From positions 6,922,001 to 6,986,000 of the forward strand of contig NC_091488.1 in assembly GCF_947461875.1 (NCBI RefSeq): 64,000 bases of DNA, in the 5' to 3' direction. Made by a program: the position numbers and the translations under genes. This document shows, in pieces, positions 1 through 9,945 of this stretch; within the stretch, counting starts at the first letter, position 1; each line of letters opens with the position of its first letter. The stretch is from Haliaeetus albicilla. Lineage: Eukaryota; Chordata; Aves; Accipitriformes; Accipitridae. A model generated the notes under the pieces. The model was not told where the DNA came from. It worked only from the letters and a program-made list of their open reading frames with translations, and did no database searches.

Positions 1-1185
1 TTTCTTGTGTTTTCTTGTATTTCTACAAATCCTGGGGCAAGGTGTTAAACCAGAAAACTATGCTGCAACACAAACAAAATACCTGGGGTTTTCTCTCCTG
101 AATTATAATAATGCATACAACTGTCCTGAGATGGTTGTTCCCTCAGGTAAAAACCATTACGTCCTGACCTGGCAGATACCAACAAGTTGCATGAAGCAAC
201 AGCAGAGTAAGCTGGTCCTTTAAATTAACACCTCTGCCTCCCCCACATCTAATGGACTAGTTCATATTTTCTCTCTTTCAATGCAGATGTTTTTTCTCCC
301 TCTCCTCCAGTTTCAGTGTTTCTGTTGAATTACAGACTGGGAAGGATTCCCAGTGATATACCTGTCTCTGGCTGACACAGAAACTGCAACAACTACTATG
401 GGCACCTCTGTGTTTCCATGGCATCTCAGAATCATCAATGAGCGGTTCGTCTCTGTGCGATACAATTATTATTCAGTGTAAAATCCTCAAGTTGTGTGTC
501 AGTAACAAGGAGGCCACAAATGCAATCCCATTTCTGCTTAGGGTATGTTACAGCTTCACATCTGGGCAAGGTTTGCAGCCATCATTCTGTGTCTGCTTTT
601 AGGGATACAAAGCAGGCCCTTCACATTAATTATATGTCATTTTCTAGAGCAACAAAGTCACTTTTCTCTACACTTTGTCATGTGCCACATACACTGTTGT
701 CACACAAGAAATAATAAAATATTTGCATTAAATAATAATAAATCAATAATAAGTGTTCTGCTCCCTAGGCTTAGGCAGATTTAAGGAACTACATGATACA
801 TATAGCCCAACAGAGCTGCTTTGGCTGCTGTTTATTCAATGGGTCAGCCAGGTCACACAGAATCCCATACTAAATACCAGTTTCACTAAGGACTCCTGCA
901 AAATTCATTTGCTTGTTGCCAGAGGAATAATCCCAATTGATACTCTTCAGCAACATACCATTTCCCTATGGTTACAGGACCTTTATTATTTGCACTAACA
1001 CTTTGGCTAATGTTGGTGTTTAAAAGTCACATTTAGGCCCATATAGTTTAACAAACAGTGCCTGTAAGAAAAGTGTGGGATTAGGTATTATGACAGACAA
1101 TGAGGTATTACTACTTAGAGCATTTTTAAGTTGCTAAAAGTACTTAATAAAAACTAAAGCATGGCTTCTCTGAAGGAAGCAAACC
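1..1185. other. AT-rich noncoding stretch, no feature seen
   Basis: I see no gene, recognisable transposon or tandem repeat here. Open frames are short (80 codons or fewer), overlap one another and have no family resemblance. They look like chance frames in AT-rich DNA. Confidence 0.6.
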
Positions 1186-1189
1186 ATAT

Positions 1190-1440
1190 TTGACCTTTCG
1201 CGTTCTGAGGGCAGATGATGGTGCCCGTTTTGATTTGCATACGGTGCCAAGGTATGTCAAGCATTTAGAATTTCTGCCTCCTAGTTATATTCTTAAATTA
1301 GTAGCCTGAGATCCTCCTCATAACGCTAACTGTTCTAGGGTTTGTGCGATCTTGCTTCAGGCTGCATCATAACTGATCACTTACGTAATCCTCATTATTT
1401 CTGAAGTTTTGAAAAATAACAGAACCTGGGAATAAATATA
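1190..1440. promoter_or_regulatory. Candidate conserved noncoding element (enhancer-like)
   Basis: This block differs from its surroundings. It is less repetitive, holds several isolated CpGs and contains well-formed transcription-factor motifs. An octamer ATTTGCAT (POU-type) lies at 1233-1240 and a palindromic TTACGTAA (PAR-bZIP/C/EBP-type) at 1381-1388. The motifs are seen directly. Enhancer function is inferred, because conservation cannot be tested from one sequence. Single motif matches are common by chance, so the call rests on the texture of the whole block. Confidence 0.25.
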
Positions 1441-3030
1441 ATTAATTACTTGGATTTACCAACATCTGTGACATGCTTTTTGTTCTTAGCTTCTGAAGAA
1501 ATATCTGAAGAGACACATGCATACAAAGATTTAACCACAGGATCAACTGGGCTGGCAATTCATTTCACTGTTTTTGAAATGTTTTGCTATGTACCAAATT
1601 CATTCATAAGATAAAAATCCCTTGTGCTTTTCAGTAGTCTAAAACAAGGCTGCTAAGAAATAAGAAGTCAGTAATTTGACTATTAGCCTGAAAGTCATCA
1701 GAGACATTAAACCGTAAACATCTCAAAATTCTTAATACTGTTAATTTCAATCTTCAGTCACCAAATATTTCAATGGCACCAAAACTATTTCACCAAAGCA
1801 TCCATCTTAAAAGATTCCATTCATTAGGTCTCGGAAAAATATAGCTATAGCATTTTTCATGTACGTTCAGTTATTTAATACCTTTACTTTTCTGCCCTGC
1901 TATCAAACCTGATTCAGTCACAATTCAGGGCCTGTGATCATTATTGAAGACAAAGGGTTGCATTTTTTCAGTGTCTGCAGTCCTTATCTCATACTGGACC
2001 AACAGTGAATGAAAAGCAGCCTGGGACTGCAAAGTGAAAGTCTGGTCTTTGACAAAACCCTTCATTTAAACCAATAGGTGAATATTCCAGCTTGCCCTTT
2101 GAAAGAGTGATGTTTGTACCTAGGGAATATTTATTAAATACAAATTGGGACCATTAGTATCAAATTACAGAGGAGTTCCCATTATAAATGGTATTTTGTA
2201 ATAAGAGGAAATAAAGATGTGTTAAATATAAGCATACCATAGGAATATATAAATGGTTTACCTAAAAAACCAAAAACGACAAAATGATGAACCTTTTCCC
2301 AATATCTTTGCATTATTTGTTGCAAGAACATATGTGACCTGCATAAGGGCTATATAAAAATAACAGGCTGCTCATAAAAAGTATGTCTAGAGAAAACAGC
2401 ATGTGGTGGTTTTATTTAGTGTGGCTTTTAAGTTTCAGGGAAACAGATCAATACAAGTGATCAGGAGTGAATGCTAAAAGAAGCTGAACCCATAAAAGAA
2501 ATTCTGCATGCTCTTTATTCCTAAGCATCAGAAGCACACAGAAAGAGGTGAAGGTGAAACTAGGTATAGATTAAGAAAGCATAAGTTTCAGGTAGCTTAG
2601 TTTTTGCTCAAATTTTGCTTTAACTTTTTCTGATCTACGTTTTGACACAGTCGTGACAAGTCATGGGGAGGAAGGGAGGGAAGGGAGTGGAGTTAAAAAG
2701 AAGAAAGAAAAAAGAAGAGTTTTGTCAGCATTAGTCAAAACCAAAAGTATCTCTGACCATTTCAGCATCTTCAGTTTCTGTATCATCAAGCAAGTCAGAG
2801 TACAGGTTGCACTATGTGCAGTATCTTTAGGGATATGTAAATGAAAGAAACACCTTGTAAAGAACAGCATTGTAATGTAAAACACTAAGCTGGGTAACTC
2901 AAGGATACTAAAGAAAAACACTTTGTGCCTAATCTTGATTTACTCTTCTGATTTTCCTTTTTTTTAAGACTAAGTTCTATTCTAAAGATAACAAAACCTA
3001 AAGAAACTGCAGTGCAGATAGAGGTTCCCT
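1441..3030. other. AT-rich noncoding stretch
   Basis: No gene or recognisable repeat is seen. A purine-rich patch at about 2664-2720 (GGAAG and AAAGAA runs) is the only compositional oddity. Confidence 0.55.
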
Positions 3031-3038
3031 TCTTTCAC

Positions 3039-3171
3039 CTCTCCATTTCAGCTCTCCCTCTTTCTTGACTGCATCACTGGGTCTATCACACCCAGGACAT
3101 TTCTGCAAGGACTTCACAACAACTGCATTCACAACCTCAGTTTGGCAACAAATCACTTGGACATTTTGGAG
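3039..3171 (-). CDS. Candidate internal exon, unidentified product
   Basis: On the minus strand a pyrimidine-rich stretch ending in CCACCAG precedes 3171, and GAGAG|GTGAAA follows 3039. The bounded segment is 133 nt. Only one frame is open: 44 codons plus one base, starting in phase 0. The other two frames hit TGA within the first half. Many codons begin with G (several GTN, GAN and GCN), which is typical of coding DNA. The peptide has a CPGC motif and a lysine/glutamate-rich end, and I do not recognise it. The donor is only moderate (GTGAAA). Its entry phase is compatible with the exit phase of the candidate exon at 13452-13524 on the same strand. It could be a pseudo-exon. Confidence 0.15.
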
Positions 3172-5690
3172 CTGGTGGCACAGAAGATGCAAGACCGCTT
3201 GTACCTTGTAGTTTAAGAAGGAGATGGACTATATCTACCTGCTATGACACGCAGTGGAGCAGCAAGCTGAAGGCTTTCTTGTTATTTCCAATTCAAGTAC
3301 AGTCATCTTCTGGTCTGATTTCACCAGAATGAGAAGAAGCAGCAAGAAAATACCAGCCTTCAGAAAATTCTCACACTTTTCTCTGAATGTCTTTGCTGAC
3401 CAAAGTCCTGCAACTGTTCAGATAGATGGGTCTTTCCCCTGCCCTTCACTCCTTCCAGCATCATGCAGAAAGTTAACATTGAGCTTAGCAACAACCAGCA
3501 GCTTCTGGAAATCTCAGCATTTCCTATGGAGATTTAAACTATATGATTTCAGGGATAGGTGGTTTAATCCTCTGTAGAAAAAATAACCCTAATCTGGGGT
3601 AGGGAGAAAGGATATCCTTTAGCATTTATTACCAAATACAACCCCCCCAAATTGTTAGCAATTCTGTTACACTGTAAAAATAAATAAATAAATAAATAAA
3701 CTACCGAGTTTGAACTCTGGCTCTCGAAGGACAAAAATATTTCCTTTTTTGCTAATGGACTTAATTTATTAATACATTGTGATTAGATGTAATATTTCTT
3801 TGTGGAAAGCTTTTTGGCAGTGCATAACAAGCTGCTCAGTAATATCCCTTGGACAAGCTTGACTCCCACGTGTGCCTTTCCTCATGGTTTTTTTTGCAAG
3901 GTGATTACCATCCATTCATCAAATGACTGTTTCATGGAACACCTGAAGCCCCTCCATTCCTCACCTTACGTGCCATTTTTCCTCCTCCTGCCCTCCTTCG
4001 CATTCCAATGGATTTTAAAATGGACAGATTTTAGTGATAGAGAGAAGGAGTAAATCTCCTTCTCCTCTGGCTCAGCTTCTCGTGACCCTTGCCTGAGATG
4101 GTCAGGCACTTCCCCACACCGTGGATATTTCTATACTAGAATTTCCACCTTGTTCAGCAGGAACCAGAAGCTGAGGGAAGCAGCAGCTGACCAGCATCAG
4201 AAAGACAAGAGCTGCCGCACTACACACATCTTGCTGTTGTCAGAAAGAATATTTGGGACACATCAGGATGAGCTCATTCAAAGCGAGAGGTCCTGGGGTA
4301 TGGGCAGACAAAACTGTACAGGGAGCAGATGTGGAAGTAATGACTCCCCAACACATTTCACAGGCCTTGCTCCTATCCATTAAAATAAAAAAAATGAAAA
4401 AATTAATCGTGGCCTAGCCTCAATAAAATGCTGAATGATCTTGTAAAACTAATAAATTTTGTCTCCACCATAGCCGATCTCCTCACATGCTTGTGCCGTT
4501 GAGCGCCAACTGCACAGCTCATAACCAAAGTCTCCCCAGGCTGACGATGCAGCGCTGCTTTCTTGCAAGATTCCTCCAACAAGCCATAGGTCCAAGCACA
4601 ACTTGGTTTTGTCTAGCACCTTTTCAGGACCATGGTAACTCATATGTCCAGCTCAGTACTAAAATTTCAGGTTTCTATGGGCAATGTTCAAGAGGGTCAA
4701 TCTCCAATCTTCTAAACCTCATTACTCCTGGAGCACCAGGCAGCTGTCATTTCCCTCCTGGGCAAGTTTTCCTCACTGACTTGAGCATCTCCCTGTCCCA
4801 ATTCCCTTTTACTGCAGTTAAGAACGAGACATTGACTGAACTTGCAAGTGCTTCATTCAACAGATGTTGATGGGAATTATCGTTGCTCTGCCAGACTGCT
4901 CCAGCTCATATCCTTAATCTCTATTTTTGCCTGTCCCCTTCCCTGTACTCATCTCACACTTGTTATTTATTTCCTTTTTTGACCTCTTCAGTTCGTGTAC
5001 CTAGAGCATCAGTATATATCCCGATTTCTCTCTCTTTGTTGAATTAATGTACATACCATATCCGTGGTACATATCTGTAAATCCATGTGGAAGTGAGTGT
5101 ACTTTTCTTGTGTTGTCACACTGTCTAGGACTACAGATTTCTTATCCTTGACTGGGATTAATAGCCAGAATCATGTGAAGGAGCACAAACAACCAGCTTC
5201 CACCTCAGTCAATAAATAACCCTTTACATTTTTTGTAATTATGGCTGGCCACCATGTGAGTGACAACTTCCCGTGCCCTTGCACACCTTTTAGATCATCC
5301 TTCCAAGAAGGGATTTGAAAACATCGGTCCCATATCTAAATATAAAGTGAAAGATGTCAGCTCTATAAATTAATTCAGGAAGACAGAATGGAAAGAGGAT
5401 TTATAAGTAAGAGTGAGACAAAATCTATGTGCATCAGGCTAAAGACAGACAGATACACAATTGGATATCTGCATGTATCTACAGTGGAAACATCTGCTGG
5501 CTCTTATTGCTGCTTCTCTCCTCTTTTCTTTTTCTGTTTCCGTTCTTTTGCTTCCCAGCCCTCTTTGTTGAATGTAGATTTTTTCCTTATTATTCTTTTT
5601 CATCTTTGATTACTAGCTTGTAACATAATAAAAGGAAAGGAAAATAGAGAAATTGTTTCCTCTAACCCCACCAGATCTAGAATTTCATGG
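3172..5690. other. AT-rich noncoding stretch
   Basis: No gene is seen. A short (TAAA)n array is listed separately. Several open frames of up to 127 codons overlap on opposite strands and lack any recognisable domain. Confidence 0.55.
3676..3700. repeat. (TAAA)n microsatellite
   Basis: This is an uninterrupted tetranucleotide array of about six TAAA units preceded by a short A run. It could equally be the relic of a poly-A-type tail, but no retroposon body is recognisable upstream. Confidence 0.85.
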
Positions 5691-5699
5691 CTAAGGTCC

Positions 5700-6190
5700 G
5701 CCTAAATGCTTAACATTTTAAATTGTTATTTTCAATAATAATCATTATATACAGGGGCTTGCTCATTAGATAGGCCTGTATTACTGTAGCTCTATTTATA
5801 ATCAACAGCTAGCTCCACCTAGTGTCCTCTTAATTCATCAGCAATACAGCTAAAACCAAATACTATGGATAAAACAAAAGCAAACTATAAAATCACTTGT
5901 CAGCCGGATGATGGCCACAGACAGCATGCAGTTACGATTACTGGCGTCACAAGGAAAAGACCGTTTTAAGTAACTACTGTATGATGATAGCCAGGCAGCA
6001 CTCTTGAGACAAGGAGCCACTAGCAGCTTCAGGAGTATAAATATAATACATGCAGTATAAAACAGTTTTACTGCTGCCCTGAAAAGGTGAATGGCACTTA
6101 AGCTGTTTATATGGGTTATTCTCCCTATGGTTTCATCGTCATCAACAAGAACAAATTATTGTTAAATTTAATAAAACTTCTCTGAAATAG
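5700..6190. promoter_or_regulatory. Candidate conserved noncoding element (enhancer-like)
   Basis: This is a non-repetitive AT-rich block dense in plausible regulatory motifs. A full MEF2-type match CTATTTATAA lies at 5792-5801. GGCGTCAC, a CRE-half-site-like motif, occurs near 5943, and several TAAT cores are present. It ends at a T14 run. Regulatory function is inference. Cross-species alignment would decide. Confidence 0.2.
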
Positions 6191-6196
6191 AATAAC

Positions 6197-6210
6197 TTTT
6201 TTTTTTTTTT
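6197..6210. repeat. T14 homopolymer
   Basis: An uninterrupted T run bounds the preceding enhancer-like block. Confidence 0.9.
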
Positions 6211-7555
6211 GGTCACCAAAACTCCAAAACTATTTTTGGCTATACAAACCCCATAGAGATCCTCTCCATTAATAAGTACATCTCTCCTCCCAGCAGTTAC
6301 AAAATAATTTAAAATGCCTCTCAGAGGTGATCAAAGCAGGGAAATGCTCAAACTAGCTAACAATATATCAGTTTTACTGATCTTTACCTTCAAACTTTCT
6401 AAAGGCTGGTTCACTGATGTGTATCTAGAAACATCTGTCTTCCTAAAACTGTTACAGTTTTAGTCAGCAACATTTAGTGTTTAATAGCCTGATCCCCTTT
6501 TGACAAGACTACATAGAGCAAAGTCATTTAAAATAAAGTCAGAAAAGTGACTATCCAGTATGCCAAGAGATTTCTTAATCATCACCTTGGAAAAAACGAT
6601 AGACCTAATGAAGAAGGGAGTTTACATTGAAAGAAAGTATTTTGTAAGGCAAAATAATCCAAATAATTTATCATAATCATATCCTGTGAGCTATCAAGCA
6701 GTGTTTGAATGGTTGTTGGACCTCTGAAGAGGAAGGAAAGAGTGGTCCTGCCTTACGTTTGGAAAACACTACTTTTACTTCTTAGATCGAGGGTGACCCA
6801 CTCCGATAGAGCTGATGTCTGTTTTAAACCTGTTCAAATCACCTGTTCGAAGCTGCTTAGCGGTTTCACCCTAGTGGTGATAAAATATATTTCAATATGT
6901 ACAGTGTACACTTAATGACTGCTCACAGTGACAGGGAGGGAGTAGATGTTGCGGGGGGGAAGGGGGGGGGAGGACAGGAGGAAGGAGCATATATTAAGAT
7001 GATACATACACCAAAGCAAGCACCTTTACATTTTCTCAAACTTTCTCAAAATAGTCACTTGAAAGTTCTGTTTGTGACTCATCTAGTTTGAAGTATTCAT
7101 AGCTAAATGCAATGATTATATGAAAACCTCTCTGCAACACAGAATATGAATTTAATAAAACACACACGAAAATGCTCTCTGATGTTTCAAAAATAAGAGA
7201 ATACTTCAGTTCTCAATAATTTAGCAGTTACTGTCATTTCTCATTAACAGCTTTCAAAATCCTATCTGAAACAAGCTGATACAGAGAAATTAAGAGCAGT
7301 AATCAAGCGAGAAATGATAGACCAGCTGGGTAGGCATCAAGTTGGCAAAACGTGAATACAGTTCAATAGCTGAAACAGATGCTGGAGTTGTTGAGAAACC
7401 CTGCAGGAGATATTGATGTATTTTCTTTATATAATACCGAACAACCGAATAAATGTCAAGAGCTAAAAACTGATGGGGAATAAAGGCTGTCGGAAAAACT
7501 AACTATTAAGCAGAGACGTGCAATAATATCTTTTCATTATACCAAAACATTCAGT
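6211..7555. other. AT-rich noncoding stretch
   Basis: No gene or dispersed repeat is recognised. The only feature is the G-rich patch at 6951-6973, listed separately. Confidence 0.55.
6951..6973 (+). repeat. G-rich tract (G7 and G9 runs)
   Basis: Runs of seven and nine G are separated by AA, with shorter GG and GGG runs on both sides. The tract could form a G-quadruplex on the plus strand. It stands out in AT-rich surroundings. Confidence 0.7.
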
Positions 7556-7559
7556 ACAT

Positions 7560-8480
7560 GCATCTTCATTTCCTCGGGATTCCTGAATATGCCAATATAT
7601 CAGTCAGAGCTTGCTAGTGAATCAGAGAGAGCCTTTCCCAGTCTTGTTTCACATTTGTTTGTTTCTATCTACCTGAGGCTTCCCAGACTTAGAAAAGACT
7701 TTATTCTTCAGTCTCATCCTAACACAACACTCTTTCAAGCAAGCGATTCCCCGAGCTGGGAGGCGAGCAGGAAAGAAAGGGTAACACAAGCATAAATGAA
7801 ACTGCAAAATCCATTTTGCACGAGGAACGTTGTTTTCAGAGTTTCAAGACCTCAGCAACAAATCCTCTGCCATCGGCGGCAGCTCGTTCTAGCATATGCT
7901 TTGTCATGGTCAGTTTCTAATTACATTCATAATGATGCAATAGCTTTGATAATCCTACCTTCCATGCCAGCTGCTTTTCTTGTCACTCCATCATGCCAAT
8001 AAGTTGGCTGCCGTAACAAATCAAGATAGTGCAAAACAGCATCTTTCCCCTGCATCTGTCATCTTCCTGAAAGCATTCTATTACTGCCGACTGCTGGGAA
8101 CCAGAAAGTCTATTTGAATTCCAGCAGCTCCCCTTTCGCATGATTCAAGTTAGGTTAGGTGGGCATGCCTAACATGATTCTCTCCATCATTTATTATGCA
8201 GCTGCTACACCACCGGTGTGGTAACCACTCTGACTTTATCTGATACGTCAGTCTTGCAAACCTCTACCTCCTTGCAAACACAGGAGCCACAGAAGCATCT
8301 TGCATTTAATGAGCATTCTCCCTGCCTAAAGAGAGTGCATCTGCAAATCTGTTTCAAATCCTGCTGCTCGCATTGTCCTCTAAGGCTGATGCAAATGTTT
8401 GAAGATTTTTTTTTTTTTATTCTTGCGTTTCGTCTCTTCTGAAAGCACGGTTCTTCACGCACGCTTGAATTATTCACACT
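7560..8480. promoter_or_regulatory. Long candidate conserved noncoding block
   Basis: Over about 900 bp the sequence becomes balanced in composition. It has no simple repeats until a short T run near 8407 and contains homeodomain-type cores such as TTCTAATTACATTC near 7915, followed by TGATGCAATAG. This texture resembles deeply conserved developmental enhancers. A minus-strand frame at 8205-8477 is cysteine-rich but has no splice or start context, so I do not call it coding. Regulatory identity is inferred. Confidence 0.25.
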
Positions 8481-9006
8481 TCAGCTAAACGTTTGCTGAT
8501 TTGTGTCGAACCAAAGAGCACCTTCCCGTTGAAACTCTCTGCTCGAAAGCTACTTCTGAATAACAGTGCTGTGCATTCAGGCTCTCAACTCTGTTTCATT
8601 TTAAACATGGCTTTTATAGCTACACCTCAACAAATACATTTAGTTCTTTTCATGCAATGAATAGCTGTCTAATGAGGGAACGGTACATTTTTAAGCAATT
8701 TATCTAGGTCTACCAGTAGGTGACTTTTGCTTTTTGTGCGTTATACATTTTAGCAGTAAGTGGATAGCTCTGTTAGAGCATCTTGATATTCTTAAAGTGG
8801 TAAGAACACCACGATAAGCTGGGTTTTGCCAGCCTGTGGAGGACACTCTCGAACGACAGAGTTTGCTTAACTGCTCCTGAGTATTGTGAATTAAAGGGAT
8901 AGGGTTGTTTTGTTGTCTTTCTATTTATATTTTCTGTTGCGGTGGGGGAAAAACACGCTTGCATCAGTGATTTCAAAAGAATATTAATAGAAATTGACAT
9001 ATACAC
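8481..9006. other. Noncoding stretch, no feature seen
   Basis: No repeat is recognised. A minus-strand open frame continues through here from 9174 down to 8773, but I see no convincing end signal in it. Confidence 0.5.
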
Positions 9007-9152
9007 ATCAATCATCCTCCAAGTGAAATTAGCTGCGTCTCCTCCCACCACTTCTGCCTGCAGTTCAGAGTCAAGGCATTTCATCTCTAATGCATCTGCT
9101 CGCTCATAAGCTGAATAAATATCCCCAACCCCACACTGGAAAGTTTGAATAC
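9007..9152 (-). CDS. Candidate exon with strong acceptor, unidentified
   Basis: Read on the minus strand, a near-ideal acceptor (CCTTTTTTCTCTCCCAG, AG at 9154-9153) is followed by an open frame. One frame is open. The other two stop within about 65 bases. The start of the peptide includes FQCGVGDIYSAYERADALEM, which is balanced and protein-like, but I cannot name the family. The 3' end is uncertain. GAT|GTGTAT at 9006 is a weak donor, and the frame stays open to 8773. The CpG-rich block at 9.7-9.95 kb lies just upstream on this strand, so the segment could be a second exon behind that putative promoter. A chance acceptor in a conserved noncoding block is an equal possibility. Confidence 0.2.
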
Positions 9153-9289
9153 CTGGGAGAGAAAAAAGGAACAACTTAACATGTGCGACTGCCTGGCTAA
9201 AACCTGTGAGTTAAGTGAAGTAGCGAGGGAGAGCAAGGACTCTTGCTGGAGTAATATAATCCCTCCTTCCTCCACCTTTGCATGACGGC

Positions 9290-9560
9290 AAAGGAGGAGA
9301 GAAGAAGGGGAAAGGGCACGGTCCCCCGGGAAGAGTTTGCCCTTGCAGCAGCAGCCAGCTCAGCATCGCTCAATAGTTCTCATATTCCCGGCTCAAAAGC
9401 CTCATAGGGTTTTACTTAAGCCTCACTTCTTCACTCAGGTAAGACGTGTTGAACTTCTCCATGGTTTGCAAGCTCCCTCCGCCCAACGGTCCCTTCCTCC
9501 CCCACGATTTCCCAGTCTCAGGTAAGTTCCTGACGTCTCGGCTGTGAAAAGAAGCTGGAA
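9290..9560 (+). other. Possible first exon(s) with two strong donors
   Basis: Two donor matches lie 83 bp apart on the plus strand: CTCAG|GTAAGA (GT at 9439) and CTCAG|GTAAGT (GT at 9522). The second fits the U1 consensus almost perfectly. The preceding sequence is rich in CAG and CCTCC and has CpGs, as first exons often do. No long reading frame is supported, so a noncoding or 5'UTR exon is the likelier form. No TATA box was identified. Confidence 0.25.
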
Positions 9561-9699
9561 AACACGAGCTTAGGGGAGCTCTAAGTCACAGAAAGTGAAG
9601 GAGGGGGGCGGAAAAAAGAATCTCCTACTCTGAAAAAAATAGAAATAAACCCCCAGGACATCTGATGGGCTTCCTCTAGGTGTTATCAGCGGGTGTGAC

Positions 9700-9945
9700 C
9701 GCAGGGCATGTCCCTCTTTGCCCACCCCAGCCCAGGGGTTAGAGGCAGGGTCTGGGGTCCCCGGACTTGGGGCAGAGGGACAGGCACGCTCCCACGGCCA
9801 AAGCCCCCCGAGACGGACGGGCAGCGGCGGGAGCGGGCTGGCACCGGGGGTGCCGAGCGCGGGATCGCTCCCAGCTCTGCTGGGAGGGATCCGACTCCCT
9901 GCTCTCGCCCACATCGAAACGGCACAGCTGACACCTGAATGAGCT
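9700..9945. promoter_or_regulatory. Small CpG-island-like block, putative promoter
   Basis: GC content rises sharply. By hand count there are about 17 CpGs between 9781 and 9925, against almost none per 150 bp in most of the window. Open frames occur on both strands (up to about 126 codons), but they are what GC-rich sequence gives by chance and overlap each other. Unmethylated CpG clusters in vertebrates usually mark promoters. Direction is unclear: the strong donors at 9439 and 9522 point to plus transcription from just upstream, while the acceptor at 9153 would suit a minus transcript. Confidence 0.45.

Noticed and set aside
8205..8477. Minus-strand frame with a cysteine-rich stretch resembling an EGF-like module
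   Set aside because: Cysteine spacing fits no module I can name, the frame runs through a T homopolymer, and it lacks splice or start signals.
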